Made by a program: the position numbers and the translations under genes. 64,000 bases of DNA from Apostichopus japonicus (Eukaryota > Echinodermata > Holothuroidea > Aspidochirotida > Stichopodidae), in NCBI RefSeq assembly GCF_037975245.1, contig NC_092573.1, forward strand, positions 17,864,265-17,928,264, in the 5' to 3' direction. Within the stretch, counting starts at the first letter, position 1. Every line of letters begins with the position of its first letter. This document shows positions 38,501 through 51,053 of this stretch, in pieces. The notes below the pieces were generated by a model that did no database searches, was not told the origin of the DNA, and saw only the letters and a list, made by a program, of their open reading frames with translations.

Positions 38501-39640
38501 ACTGTAACACTTAAAGTAGTATTTACAAGATTTCTTAAAGTAATGGAAAAAAGCCATCATATACACCCATAGAGGAGTATTCTGTATTTACACTAACGAT
38601 ATTGAGACTTACCAGGTTATCCCAACTTTGTCATTTCTCCATTATGTAAGAGTAAGGGGAGAAGGAAAGTTAAAATTAATAGACTTTATGGACCTCTTTC
38701 ACTCTCATTATCTAAGAAATTTCCTCACTGGAAGAAATACACATAGACACAACACGTACAAAAAATGTTCATGGTCAGCATTGGTGGTAACATAAATTCA
38801 ATAACATATTAGCACTGTGGCCTGAATCATGAGCGAAGACTTAGTGTGATTTGAATACCTTATCCGTGTGTAACTCACAGGATTTTTCCCTTTGATTCGG
38901 TCGATTACATGTCTTTTCTCTAAGCCATAAGAACAACAGCAACACACTGCGGTAACATATTTTTCTATTAACTTTAAAAGGGCTTTAAAGGCCTCCTGGC
39001 AAAGGGGTGGGAGGGAGGCAGAAAGATGTCCCCTCTCTGGGCCAGGTCTTTTACCATTTGCAACCTGTGCATTGGACCCACTGCATACAATGGCACTCAT
39101 AGTTATTGTTACTTACAATTTACCCTCACCCACCCCATCCCCTCCCTTCCACATTGAGAGGCAAATTGACAACCATGGCTTGAAGACGATTTCACACATA
39201 CGTATCAGCCTCCACAAATCATATTATATTTTCCAATTACTGGTTGTTTTACAGGAATTGGAAAACAATACCTCATCCATACTTCTATGTACCAGGGGTG
39301 GATCCAGTATTTAAAAGAGCAAGTGTGTGACCCTGGAGACCTGAAAGCTGACTCTAATGTAGGAATTTTCTCATCAATTTAAAATGACTGAATACTTAGT
39401 ATAAGACATAGAACATTACTTTACTTCCTTAGATAAAGCACAAAATGCAATGGTAAAACCAAGGACCTCAAATGACATGTTTACACTGCACACCATAAAA
39501 TTTTCAAAGACAAATGGTATTGAAATACCATATCAAGAATAGGCTTCTCTCTAAAGTCACTTTTAAAGAAGGATGTGAACTAGTGGACACTTGTATATCA
39601 TGAAAACAAGAAAACACAGACAAGCTGTGGTTACAGTAGA
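35552..39640. other. non-coding, downstream side of the phosphatase gene
   Basis: No exon supported on either strand. The part nearest 39640 should contain the 3' UTR of the minus-strand phosphatase gene, but I could not place a polyadenylation signal. A cluster of AACGTTTT / AAAACATT variants lies at 36905-37090 and looks like an AT-rich palindromic repeat remnant. CAGGGGTGGATCCAG at 39293-39307 resembles a hAT end without a partner. Confidence 0.4.
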
Positions 39641-39892
<252 letters not shown>

Positions 39893-41878
39893 TCAGAATA
39901 GGATGGTAAACAAATTAATACAAAACTTGTTACATCTGTGTTATTTCTACTGAATCTATCAATTTTATTCACATTTATGATACATGGATGTCACATGAAA
40001 CTCTTCAGATGTTAAAATTCTTTTTTTCCAATGATACAATTAGAATGCCTCCACAACTGACATGACGACACTTTTTTGATTCCTTGCTGGAGGCAGAAGG
40101 AATCTATGCAATGGTGATGGTGTGTGTGTGTGAGTATGTGACATTTGCTTGTAAACACCGTAACTCAAAAAGTTCATGGTGGATTAACTTATTAAGAGAC
40201 TATTCTTTTCTGTGGAGTTCCATGATCATTTGGGGTCAACAGAGGTTAAAATACTTAGTTTGTTGGTCCACCTTGGTGAGTACATGAGACCTATTGAAAT
40301 TAGTGGAGGACAAAGGTCATTTGCAGTCAACTTTAAGTCAAAGTTTGAAAATCTTGTAAATATGATAACTCAAAAAGTACACCTTTGTGGAACTTCATTC
40401 TTTAGTATGTAGATCGAGCGTGGTGAGTGCAAGACCCTATTGAAATTGGTAGAGGTAATAGGTCAATTGAGGTCAACAGGGAATGTTGAATTCTCCAATG
40501 CTATGATTTTCTTTTGGGGAACATAGTTTGGCCAAATTCAGTTCAGTTTTGTGAAGGGGCTCTGTAGGTCTTCAACAAAACCTACAGTCATCCAGGAACT
40601 GAAATCTGCTTCAAAGAGTTGATAGTGTTGCTGAACACAATAACGCCCTTATAAGTTTTAACCCTCTGAGCTTCAAGGGGTCACCAGGTTATCTCAAATG
40701 GTGAGGAAATTGGTTATTTTTCTCTATGATTTATACAAGATGACTTTTGCAGTAAATGGTGACAAATATTTCACAGAGTATAAACAATGTCCTCGAGCTC
40801 TCATTTATTAATAACAATTATTAAATGGATGGTTGCAAGGTGGCAGAGCTGATTTGCTAGCTCAAAATTGGTAACAGAAAATGTCCTAGCTGATCTATTC
40901 TGGTTCTCACCTAATTCTTGGACAAATTTTCAACTCACAATGCTCTCCATTAGTCAGATATAGTTATTTGGAATTTTTAGCAAATTGTATGGCAAGGAAT
41001 GACAAAGCCAACTGGTTTTCTGGTTAATATTGTTGTAATCTCATATGATCATACCTTGAAAAATTACATATTTATTTCAATAATTTTAAAGAAGAAAAAC
41101 GCAGTTGTTCATGTATGTCATTTTATGTCATCTCAGATTATTTGCAATGAAGTCTTCTAACTAATATGAATAAACTTCAATACTGTATTCCAAAAGAACA
41201 GAAAAATCTACGAGACTGAGAGATGGATCAATATGCTTGGGTCCCCGAGCTCTTTTTAATTTCCTTTTAAATGTCGCACTCTATTATTCCTATTAAATAG
41301 AAGCAATTTCAACAATGATATTTAACCCTAATGCAGTTTTGACAAGCCATTTCCACAAAGAACTAATAAGATACTTATCTAAACTCTTATATCAGGGTTG
41401 ATGTAGAACTACACTTTATTTGGACAGTTCAGAGGCAAGTTTTTAATTGACATGTAAGGAATATCCATCTAATGATCTTGGTAAATGCCTACTCTCTGTT
41501 TTTCAGATATGCTCTTCAGAATTTTGATTCATTGTTCTGCCTAAAATGTGGACACAAGGTAAAAACAAATTTGAAAAATAGAGAGACCAAAAGCCGTAGG
41601 CTTAGTGATTCTCTGCCATGTTTTACAGTAAATATGAAAACATTTAATTTTCATCAAGGCTTTATTTTTCAGTTATTGTGTTAACAAAGCTTTTGACTTT
41701 GACCTCTGCTGAACTGTGACCTCCCAAAAAATCACATGGTTCTTCTACTTAAAAGTGGAAAATGGCATGCAAGTCATTTTTGCTATGCAAGTTACACTAT
41801 GATACTAACAGGCCTAAGAGAGTTTCCTTTACAGCTTGATTTCACCACAGATTTGTTATATAATCTAGCCATACTCAC

Positions 41879-41990
41879 AGTCTCCATTAAGACCATCTGC
41901 TATAAAATCGGCAGCCATGTCAAAATGTTTGGACATGTTGGTACTTTCATGATCACTGCAAGTCAACCCCAAATACTTAATATTCAGATC
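41879..41990 (-). pseudogene. DUSP3-like exon 3 (general-acid loop)
   Basis: Acceptor TCTTCCACAG, donor T|GTGAGT. It encodes DLNIKYLGLTCSDHESTNMS followed by KHFDMAADFIADGLNGD. The Asp in TCSDHES aligns with the general-acid Asp of VHR, and HFDMAADFI with its YFERAADFI helix. No lesion. Confidence 0.88.
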
Positions 41991-43445
41991 CTGTGGAAGA
42001 AACAACAAAAATGAAAGGGAACATGTCAGGAAAAAAATTATACACCTCCAAGATGTCTAGACCCATCAAATCTTCTGCAGACCCAGCAAATATTTTGCAG
42101 ACCTGTTAGAAGTCTGAAAGTACCTTAAAGCTTGTGGTATCACTGCCACATTTGGCATAGTCTTGGTCAAGACATTCGTCGAATTATACAACTAACTGAG
42201 GGCGCCCTTCCATTAAGCTGCTTGTCATGGGAATAAGCTTTATCAGGTTTTGACAGATGTTCAAAAGAGGAAGTGAGGGCCCACTCATTTTAGTTGTAAC
42301 AGGGAAAGTAATGGCAGAATGCCAGTGTCTTGAACAAGACTACATTCTGTTCAGTCTGCAGCAAAATGTGTGAAAGTTAATCCTTGGTCAAGGCTGACCT
42401 TGGTACCAGATAACAAGTTGGTGATTTGCCAGAGAGCATTTTAAAAGATCTACAACTATGTGAGGTGGTCATTGTAAGACTCTTAAGGCTATTAACCAGT
42501 ATAATTGACATTAAGACAAAGCTTGTGATGCATTATGGATATGTTTTCATCAGAAGAAAATGCTTTAGTTTTGTGATCATCCGTGATTAATAATTATTAT
42601 CTACTTCCATCAAAGCCAACAGAGCAATAGAAAAGAGAAAAAGCCACACAATCTATAAAATAATACCCTTAAATATTACTGTTTGATTCGACTAATTATT
42701 GATTTATCACAAATTTACAGATAAAATACATAAATTAAAACCTCAAAATTCATTTCCATATATTGTTTATGTTGTACATTGTTCAAAACACATCAAGGAC
42801 AAATGGAATTGAATGTTATCCAAGGTGTGTCCTGGTGTTATGTGAAGTTAGAAAACAAGTTTTCTGAGTTATTAGCATTTATAAACATTTGATTAAACTT
42901 ATCGGCTAGGAGCCGATGTCTGCACCAAACTAGCCTTCAAAGATATTGCCAACCTCCCCCCCCCCCACCCCTCCCCTGCATTGACAAGACTTTTGAGCAT
43001 GAAAGAGTTAGGTTATCTCATTAACAATTTGTGTGCTTTAACACGCTTTAAAGCTTCAAGAGAGCTTGGAACCTGAAACAGATATAGTTTGCATCATAAG
43101 AACTCAATTTTTGTTCTTGGACTATGACAATATCATGACTAAACTTCTATGCAAACCAAGGAAAGTAATGACAAATAGGTTATCAAAAGTTACAGGGTAA
43201 TCAGGATTTTTACCATTATTGTGTATACCATGTGGAGGTATGTATGAGGTATTCAGATACTGTACTGCACATGATCAATACCAGAACAAGGTTCCTGTTT
43301 GGAGTAATGGGTCAATATCAAAATATCACATGTAAGAGCAGAAATACTGCAGTATTGTGCATGTAATAAGTCAATTGCATACAACAAGAATGGTCCTTAA
43401 TAGTAGAAGGAAAAGTGATTATTCAGAAATGTTGTAAATAGTAAC

Positions 43446-43560
43446 CTTGTAATAATCTGTGCATCTGTGTCAACATGCATACATTTCTTCCCCTTGAGCA
43501 GCATTCAGAATATGTGTGATTCCAAGCTTCTTTAAAAGAGATTTGTCAAGAGCTGGTGAC
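43446..43560 (-). pseudogene. DUSP3-like exon 2 with paired +1/+2 insertions
   Basis: The acceptor is TGGCACAG and the donor AAG|GTTACT. The frame from exon 1 gives SPALDKSLLKKLGITHILNA, then AQG. From there the VHR-like residues KKCMHVDTDA are found only one base on, and DYYK returns in the first frame. In the real frame this middle part reads EEMYAC, stop (43470-43472), HRCT. The pattern fits one extra G at 43490-43493 and an extra CA at 43458-43459, net +3. Confidence 0.82.
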
Positions 43561-44795
43561 CTGTGCCAGAGAACTTTGGATAAACAAGAATGACAAAAAT
43601 TATGCCTGTACTGTAGCAATATACTGCAAGGATACAAAATATGGAGCATCTTTATTAAATTAGGCCCACAATACTGTTCTTCATAGATAGTAACTGCAAT
43701 TAATTAGTGCAGGTGGACCTTGTATAACAATTATTATTATGTCAGAATTAGAGGCACAAAAGTTTCCAAAGATCAATGATTGAAATCAATTTTCGCTGTT
43801 TAGGGATAATAAAGTCACTTTGGCTAGAGTTAGGAAATTCCATAGAACTTTTCAACTTGATAGTGTTATGCTAGATTTCAAGATAAATTCTATAACGTTA
43901 ACATTTTATGATGTAAATCACTTTTTTGTTTGTCACCCTCTAAATTTTTGGTAACACTGCATGGCTCTTTCAAGTTGTTTATTAGTCTCATCATCAGATA
44001 TGTACAGTAAGTTCCTATTGCTACTATAAGTACTAGCATGACCATAGAAGTACTACCTTGACAAAAGATATTCGCCTTGGGGAACTCTTTATTCATGAAC
44101 ATTCAGTCTTACCATCAAAGTTGGGTAAATAATATTAGACATGAACTTTATTTCTACATTTCATTATGGTAAGATCCAGCAGTACTTAGCATTATGGTCC
44201 ACAAAGTTTACAGCAAGACATGATTTTATGGTATTGTACATGACAAAGACTACTGTAGCAATGTTTTACCTATCATAGGAAACATCAATTGCTGATTCAC
44301 CTAATGTGGACTGAAACTGTAAACACAGAGGGCTAGAGTGAAAAAGGACCCATGCAAGGTCACAGAACACAATTATAGTATAAACCATCAGTAAAATGTT
44401 TTCAGGCTCAGGTAACATATTTCAATTTATTCAATATTTTGATATATTGTGAACAGAGAAAACCAACAACACAATCATTTCTCCAAGTGTGAACATAAAA
44501 TATTAAGTCTGAATGGATAACAAAGCAACTGCTGCCTCATTGCACTCTAAAATATGTAAGAAACATATCAGTAAAAATTCCATTGTATTCCAGAAATCAT
44601 ACTAGGGTACTTTCGCTAAACAAAATTTACCTAGTGTACAAGGTGACTGATTTTTCCAAAAACTAGCTGTAGGTTATCAGAAACCTACATACATGTAGGT
44701 AATTAAGATCCCATTTTTGCTTGAAATGTTAATTGTTTTGCCCAATGAAATTAAACTTACAGATAAAAGAAAATTACAAAAGAAAATATGTTTAC

Positions 44796-44953
44796 CTGGA
44801 CCCTATGAAGAGGCCCTTTGTGATTTCATCATATGATCTTGATGGCATTAAGAAAAATCCTGACTCTGCTACAAGAATACCTGACAATTCCTTCTCTGTG
44901 CAAAGAGGAACTTCATTGTCTGCTTTTGTAGCCATTCTTCAACTGAACTTTGT
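44796..44953 (-). pseudogene. DUSP3-like exon 1 (start codon exon)
   Basis: ATG lies at 44933-44935, and 46 codons plus two bases follow to the donor AG|GTAAAC (44795-44790). The product runs from MATKADNEVP to YDEITKGLFIGS, matching the VHR N-terminus in length and in the EV-x-P-x-IYVGN-type strand. The upstream CTGCAG at 44954-44959 is a good acceptor 18 bp before the ATG, so an untranslated first exon probably lies further upstream. This exon has no lesion. Confidence 0.82.
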
Positions 44954-46540
44954 CTGCAGATTAAGATGATTGATTAAAAGAGAAATAAATCATTCTTGTG
45001 ATTACAAAGTGAAAGCCAAAAGGAAAAGAATCTTACTGTACAAGTACTGTGCTTATAGTCTACCTCACTAGTAGCCTACTGCTTGTTCAACAGATATTCC
45101 ATTGACTGAAATTGGGTAATAATAAACATTTATGCTGGATATTGTCTACATCTGAGAGATAAAACCACATCATCAAAGCATTTGTACGGAAAGCTATGAA
45201 TTTTTTTAATTCATTGATATTTTGTGAATACATCTGGCAACATTCATGTGATTGATTTTATCAAAGCAATTCAATTGAAGACAGTTTTGTTTTTCATTAC
45301 AATATATTGAATTCTTATTTTCTTATCTTTTTAAATGGGTTTTGATGGAATTCTTTAACACAGAGAGCATTGCCAGCTTTAATAGCAAGCATTCCAATGG
45401 TATCACATCTTCAGGATGAATCATCAAGAAAATTGTAAATAGGAAAATAAAGATTTGTTCAATATTTACTGCTACAGTATGACATCACAAACCAAATATT
45501 ATGGTCTATTCCCTGGAAAACTCTAGGGTTTAACCACTCCAATTTACATTCAATTATCCATTTCCCAAGTAAGAAACAATTATGGTACTGAAGTTCTAAT
45601 TCTGTTGTTTTAATAATGTCAATGAGCTTTTGAACAACTTTATCCTGGGGCCACCAAATTTAAGAAGTTATAACGTTAAGGTGGTGAAAATGCTTCCTAG
45701 ATTTGCTCACAGCCCCTACAGTCTTGACTAACTTTGGACACTTTGATAGCAATTTGTAGATTGGAGTTTAGCAAATCTGGTGGTGTCAAACAGTGAAATT
45801 AATTTCATTACAATTAAAGTGCTTGCTCAAATATTCATGTACTGTACCGTATAGCCCTGGCTACGCTAGAACTTAGGTTCAGTATGCCGGTTTTCAAATG
45901 GGCTTAACATGCTAAAGTTAAACCTACTTTAGCCTAGGCTACTGTACTAGTACTTGTGCATAACAAAGTTACAAGTACTCACTAAGGCATTGCCCTTCAC
46001 CTTAACTTAGTATTACTGTCTAGTAAGTTCTACTTCTAGGCCTAGTACGTGGCTTGGCACACAGACATCGCTATCACTCATTTGTAAGGCTGCTGAAAAC
46101 TTCTAAGAACATTTGTCAGTTTACTTCCCCAGCAGCCAGATGAGCTTCTGCAATATCACCTAGCTGCTGGGAAGATAATCACACCTAGCCGGTCTAAGTT
46201 TTATATTTAAATAGGCGTACAAACTGATTGCGCTTATACATTGCCTACTGTATGTACGATACGGTATCGCAGTACTGTATAGGGCCTCCACATCTCGCTG
46301 AACTGGCCCCTATGATAGGGTAGCTTACAATAGTCATCAGCGGTCATTTTCAATTCGATGATACCAGTAGTCATCCTATCGGTTATGCCCGATATTTTAA
46401 GAACAGAAACAATAAATAAGCCTGGCTTATGTGGTGCCAAAACTTTAACTTCTTTTTGAGTTAAGTCAAGAGACTAGAGCGATACTTAATTGAGGGACCT
46501 GCAGAAGTACTTTCATGTGCCAACATCTGTCGCCTCAATC
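44954..46540. other. upstream region of the phosphatase gene, no exon assigned
   Basis: A non-coding first exon and promoter of the minus-strand gene are expected here or further up to about 46.7 kb. I could not identify a TATA box or donor with confidence. Confidence 0.35.
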
Positions 46541-47207
46541 CAACGAGGTAAATGAATCTGGAGGATTCATGTCTATTGGCTGCGCGCGTACCATGTATGG
46601 AGGGTCATGTGATGTGTTCCAGGGTGGTACTATGCTGATATTTCTCTGTAGCAGTTCGAGAACAGTGTTAGTGTCTTCGTGAAAGATTGGTCGGTTCGGA
46701 CATGGGAACTAACGGCATAAGAAGGTACTGGTACTTCAGGCCTACGAAATAGTGCTAATATGCTAACGTTCAACCTTATTCTCTTGAATGAAGGCAGGCT
46801 TTCTACATAATCTTACTTATTAATACAGCTCTAGGGGCAAGCTTTGTCTCATATGGCCTAACGTTATTACTACACGCTATAAGTGAATGTAGAAATGGGA
46901 AATGTGTGGAAATGTTTAGTTCAGTGCAACCACGGAATTCTCCATGGAACAGAGCCTAATGCTGCTCGACGGGAATATAGCTATCACGTTAGGCTACAGG
47001 CACGGTTATTGCTAGGTAACGGGTGTCGTCTGCTGCTCTAAGCACGCAAACTCATTTACGTACTAGTTGGGTGAAATCATCATGCGTAATAGGGAGAGTA
47101 GTATATTAGTACCACCCTGGAACACATCACATGACCCTCCATACATGGTACGCGCGTACGCGCGTATTTACTGTGTGATAGTTTCTCCAGATTCATTTAC
47201 CTCGTTG
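46541..47207. repeat. large inverted repeat, two-block arms
   Basis: The left arm has blocks 46541-46563 (CAACGAGGTAAATGAATCTG, GAG) and 46582-46632 (from GCGCGTACCATGTATGGAGG to GTGTTCCAGGGTGGTACTA). The right arm, 47107-47207, carries both blocks inverted, with essentially no change. The bases between the blocks differ in length and sequence. The spacer between arms is about 474 bp and non-coding. Confidence 0.9.
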
Positions 47208-47275
47208 CCTCAATCCCTCACTTCAGCGTTTTCTGCCTGCTACTACGATACTATGGTACGCCGAAAGGGATTTGT

Positions 47276-47390
47276 ATTATGTTGTTTACTTCTATGCTGT
47301 TTGTTATCATGTTGTTGTCTCCTTTGATGTTGTTGTCTCATTTAATGTTATTGTCTCCCTTAATGTTTTGTCTCATGCTTTGACTCATGA
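47276..47390 (+). repeat. 18-bp repeat, first locus
   Basis: GTTGTTGTCTCCTTTGAT and variants run head to tail here, after GTTGTTTACTTCTATG and TGTTATCATG. The same array occurs inverted at 49066-49176, including the leading segment. Confidence 0.8.
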
Positions 47391-47508
47391 GGCATGCACA
47401 GCAATGGCATAGCAAAGCCCACTATGGCTCACATTCCTTGCAGTTGTACCTAAACTCATATTAATATTAATATTCTAAATACTACTATAGTTATACTAAG
47501 TAGGGCAA

Positions 47509-47626
47509 TAGGGGCGGCGATTTGTTTCAAATATTAGGGGGGAGGGAGGGGGGACATTTGCTTGGGTGCAGGCGCGTAGCAACTTTCATCCCCAAAAATT
47601 GATCGCCCGCCTCGTGATATGTTATA

Positions 47627-47678
<52 letters not shown>

Positions 47679-48243
47679 AAAAATAAGAAAATTTGGGCCC
47701 AAAATGCCTCCCAGATCGCTGGAAATGGCACTTCCCAGGCCTTGAAAGTTGCATCTAAGCATTTTCTATTTTGAAATTACTAGCGATATCATAAAAAATA
47801 ATAATAAAAATATGCTCGAGGGGAGGGGGGGGGGGGGTTCGGCCGGTTCGCCCCCTTCGCCCCGTCCCCTTGGCTACGCGCCTGCGGTTAGAAATCTAGT
47901 AGGAAACAGGCCATGTGGAAACCCAGAGAACTCATATCGATGTGGATCATAATATGATTACGTACTTACATTCATACACAAGAGATGTACAGACATTATG
48001 ATAATAATCATGAGTGACAACTTGCTATACGGTCACAGATCTTAGAAACGACCACGAAGTGTCATTTACCTCATGCAGCATGTGTTTGAGGAAGTTTCAG
48101 CCGCCGCCTAGTATGTATGATTTGAAAAATAATCTCACGCATTATTTTCTATTTCTAGCCACAAAAAAACTATGCCACCAAATATTGGGGGGATAGTATA
48201 TACTACATCCCCCACCTACATCCCCCCATGATCGCCGCCCATG
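47509..48243. mobile_element. TIR transposon, GGGGCGGCGAT type, with nested 316-bp piece
   Basis: The left end is GGGGCGGCGATTTG and the right end CCCCCCATGATCGCCGCCC, sharing an inverted GGGCGGCGAT. Inside, 47569-47884 has its own ends, CAGGCGCGTAGC and GGCTACGCGCCTG. It holds (TA)n (47623-47676) and a reversed piece of the CAGGTGCGTATCC-family interior (47690-47800). No target duplication could be shown for either layer, so limits are provisional. No transposase. Confidence 0.55.
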
Positions 48244-48631
48244 ATTTCAAGTGCAGATGATGTGAAAATGGGGAGGATCGAAGGTGATTTAAACCATATT
48301 AGATGATCTTTGGTTAAATGTTGATATTACTTCGAGTGAGCAGATGGAAGGGTGAGGGTTCAGGATGCTAAATTTGCTCCTCTTCTAACTCAAAATCTAA
48401 ACGGTCATGATATGGAAGTTTGCAAGTGCCATGATAGGCCAAGATCTCAGCTATCATGTGGTGGGTAGGATATACCAGTTGAACTTAACTTCTATCTATG
48501 CTTTGGCAGGTCTTCAAAGTGACGAGTTTAGTCTGTAAGTCAATGGAACAATTAATTGTGGTGCGAGACTTGTACGTTGCGTTTTCTTGTAACAATACCT
48601 ACTACGTATTTATGTTTCTTGTAACTCCAAT
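48244..48631. other. non-coding spacer, nothing recognised
   Basis: Sits between the two copies of the transposon end. No ORF or repeat supported. Confidence 0.4.
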
Positions 48632-48802
48632 TGTCATTTACCTCATGCAGCATTTGTTGGATGGAGTTTAAGCCGCAGCCTAGTATGAAAAATAATCTCA
48701 CGCATTATTTTCTGTTTATAGCCACACAAAAAACTATACCTAAAATATTGGGGGGACATGTCCCTCCCCCCCCCCCGCTCACCATGATCGCCACCCATGT
48801 AG
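48632..48802 (+). repeat. second copy of the 48062-48243 transposon end
   Basis: TCATTTACCTCATGCAGCAT through AATAATCTCACGCATTATTT, AATATTGGGGGGA and CCATGATCGCCACCC repeats 48062-48243 in the same orientation with small indels. It is a solo end of the same family. Confidence 0.8.
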
Positions 48803-48924
48803 GGCAATATATGTTATACCTATACGTTAGGCTAGGTCCGTGCCTGTAACTTGACCACATATATCTCTTTTTCTTAAGTTGAAAGACTTTCGTAAGTTCT
48901 GCACCGATTTTACAGAGATTTCAA

Positions 48925-49470
48925 TCATTTCTGCTTTATGTTCGTATAACCTAGCCCTACAAGATGGGCTAGTCGGTCTCTCTCGGACATTTTAGCTAGT
49001 TCTGAAGCACTACAAATTATTTGTATATGTATTTTGACGTCATAAAAGTGAACAGCGCCGCCAGTATCAAAGTAGACAACAACATCAAAGGAGACAACAG
49101 CATCAAAGAAGACAGCAACATCAAAAGAGACAACAACATGATAACAGACAATGTAGAAGTAAACAACATCATACATAACCCTTTCGACGTTCCATACGAT
49201 ACAACATAAGCTATCCCAGGATTCATCCCAGGATTCATCCCTGCATTCAAACTCATTACAGGATTCATCCTCAGTTTTAGATATATCACCAGATTCATCC
49301 CCGGATTCGTCCCCGGATTCAGACTCATCACAGGATTCATCACAATGTTCGTCCTCTGTTAACTGTCCAGGCAAAAACAGCCGAATCGGTAAGATCATAG
49401 CTGAGGGCCTGCCAGAAAAAAACTGTGTGATATTAACGATTTTGTGATCTAATTGTGATCTATCTGGCAT
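48925..49470 (-). CDS. hypothetical 181-residue ORF with acidic repeats
   Basis: Minus-strand ORF from ATG to stop. Residues about 40-85 are rich in Asp-Glu-Ser (DESGDESGD, DESWDESWD), from a 12-bp-like repeat at 49216-49345. Residues about 110-140 are a V-V-x-F-D repeat from the 18-bp array. The last 35 residues are non-repetitive (ELAKMSERDRLAHLVGLGYT). I recognise no family. The ORF may exist because both repeats have lengths divisible by three. A small exon is possible but unsupported. Confidence 0.2.
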   Translation of the reverse strand: MPDRSQLDHKIVNITQFFSGRPSAMILPIRLFLPGQLTEDEHCDESCDESESGDESGDESGDISKTEDESCNEFECRDESWDESWDSLCCIVWNVERVMYDVVYFYIVCYHVVVSFDVAVFFDAVVSFDVVVYFDTGGAVHFYDVKIHIQIICSASELAKMSERDRLAHLVGLGYTNIKQK

Positions 49471-49610
49471 CCGTTAAACTTGAAACGAAACAATTGCATA
49501 ATACACCAATACCGTCCTTAATTGCAGCGCATCTGCAACGAACCTGCACCTAATCATTGGAGTTAAAGTTATAGGCTAAACGCTGCTACCTACTGTCTGG
49601 ATTTATATAT

Positions 49611-49645
<35 letters not shown>

Positions 49646-49650
49646 ATTTG

Positions 49651-50807
49651 CACGGGTACTACCCGGTTCCTAATTTATTACCCGAATCCTAAGCAAAGTG
49701 TTCTTTAAAAAAAAAAAAAAAAAAAATTGGCAAACCGACGGTTAGGCAGATTTCCCATTGACTTAGTGTGGTGTTAGGCTACAATGTGGTCGAAGATAAC
49801 AGCAATAACCAAGGGGCCCGCTCGACGCGATATTACCCGGTTCCTTATTTATTACCCGAATCATACGCAAAGTGTGATCGTTTAAAAAAAAATTGCAAAC
49901 CGATGTTTAGGCTGATTTCCCATTGACTAAGTGTGTTGTTAGGCTACCCTGTGTTCGAAGATAACAGCAATAACGAAAGCTTTCCATAGATATCTTATAA
50001 CTGCGTCACAATTTCAGCTAATAAACAGATGGCTAGGCTAGACTACCCCCATTGACTTAGTGTGGTGGTAGGCAACCATGTGGTCGAACGTAACAGCAAT
50101 AACGAAAGTATTCCATGGATGTCTTATAACTGCGTCACAACTCCAGCACATAAACAGATGGTTAGGCTTAGCTAGATTTCTCATTGACTTAGTGTGGTGT
50201 TAGGCTACCATGTGGAAGAAATTATTATTTATTTATTCATTCGTTTATTTCAAAGAAGGAAAGGCTGACAAGGAATTGTACGCGATGTTTATGGATTATA
50301 GACGGGATAACTAAAAAATAGCAATCGCAAGTGGCTTTTTACTAATCGTTTATTCCAAATGCGATCAAATTGCGCGAATCGCGCAATCTCGCGGCTAATG
50401 CGAACCCTGGACCTGCATAATAGATAGTAGTAGTATTAAAAACTGGTTAAGAGCTAAATTGGATATTTATATGGTTTGATCCAATAGACGTGCACGAGCT
50501 AGCATAAGCAGCGGCGGCAGTGCGATGTTAGTAGTAATGCTAATTATAATTAAATAATTAATTTATTAACAATTTTAATGAAGAAACAGAAGCAAAAATT
50601 ATTGAGGGAGGTTTTATACCTTTTATTACACCTATGTATTTGAACATAAAAACATTTTCAGTAAAGAATATAATGCATTTATTACAGCATCCAATATGTT
50701 ATTACTTGAAAATCGTGATACACGAGGGTAAACAAATTTTTCCGGGTACCCGGATACCCGACAGGTAACGGCCCTCGGGTACCCGGTTCCCGATTTTTGG
50801 ACCCGTG
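49651..50807. mobile_element. possible TIR element ending in CACGGGT
   Basis: CACGGGT at 49651 and ACCCGTG at 50801-50807 are inverted, and both ends have further CCCGGTTCC-type motifs. Near the right end CCGGGTACCCGG is a perfect palindrome. (TA)n lies just outside both ends. Flanking 8-mers do not match, so a target duplication is not shown. Confidence 0.35.
49660..50215. repeat. degenerate tandem repeat, about 130-165-bp units
   Basis: CATTGACTTAGTGTGGTGTT or close variants recur near 49757, 49921, 50051 and 50182. The longer unit also has ACCCGGTTCCTWATTTATTA and GATAACAGCAATAACGAAAG. Units differ in length and by poly(A) runs. Confidence 0.85.
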
Positions 50808-50811
50808 TAAA

Positions 50812-50815
50812 CCAT

Positions 50816-50865
<50 letters not shown>

Positions 50866-50876
50866 GATAGATATAT

Positions 50877-50939
<63 letters not shown>

Positions 50940-51003
50940 ACGAAAATCCACGTCTACTTTTCACTGACTATATCATTGTATATATATAGCCTATATGTAA
51001 ATA

Positions 51004-51053
<50 letters not shown>

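Noticed and set aside
39293-39307. CAGGGGTGGATCCAG, a hAT-like TIR
   Set aside because: No inverted partner or flanking duplication was found nearby.
46234-46440. 68-residue minus-strand ORF upstream of the phosphatase as a possible first exon
   Set aside because: No conserved residues and the coding start in exon 1 is already well supported at 44933-44935.
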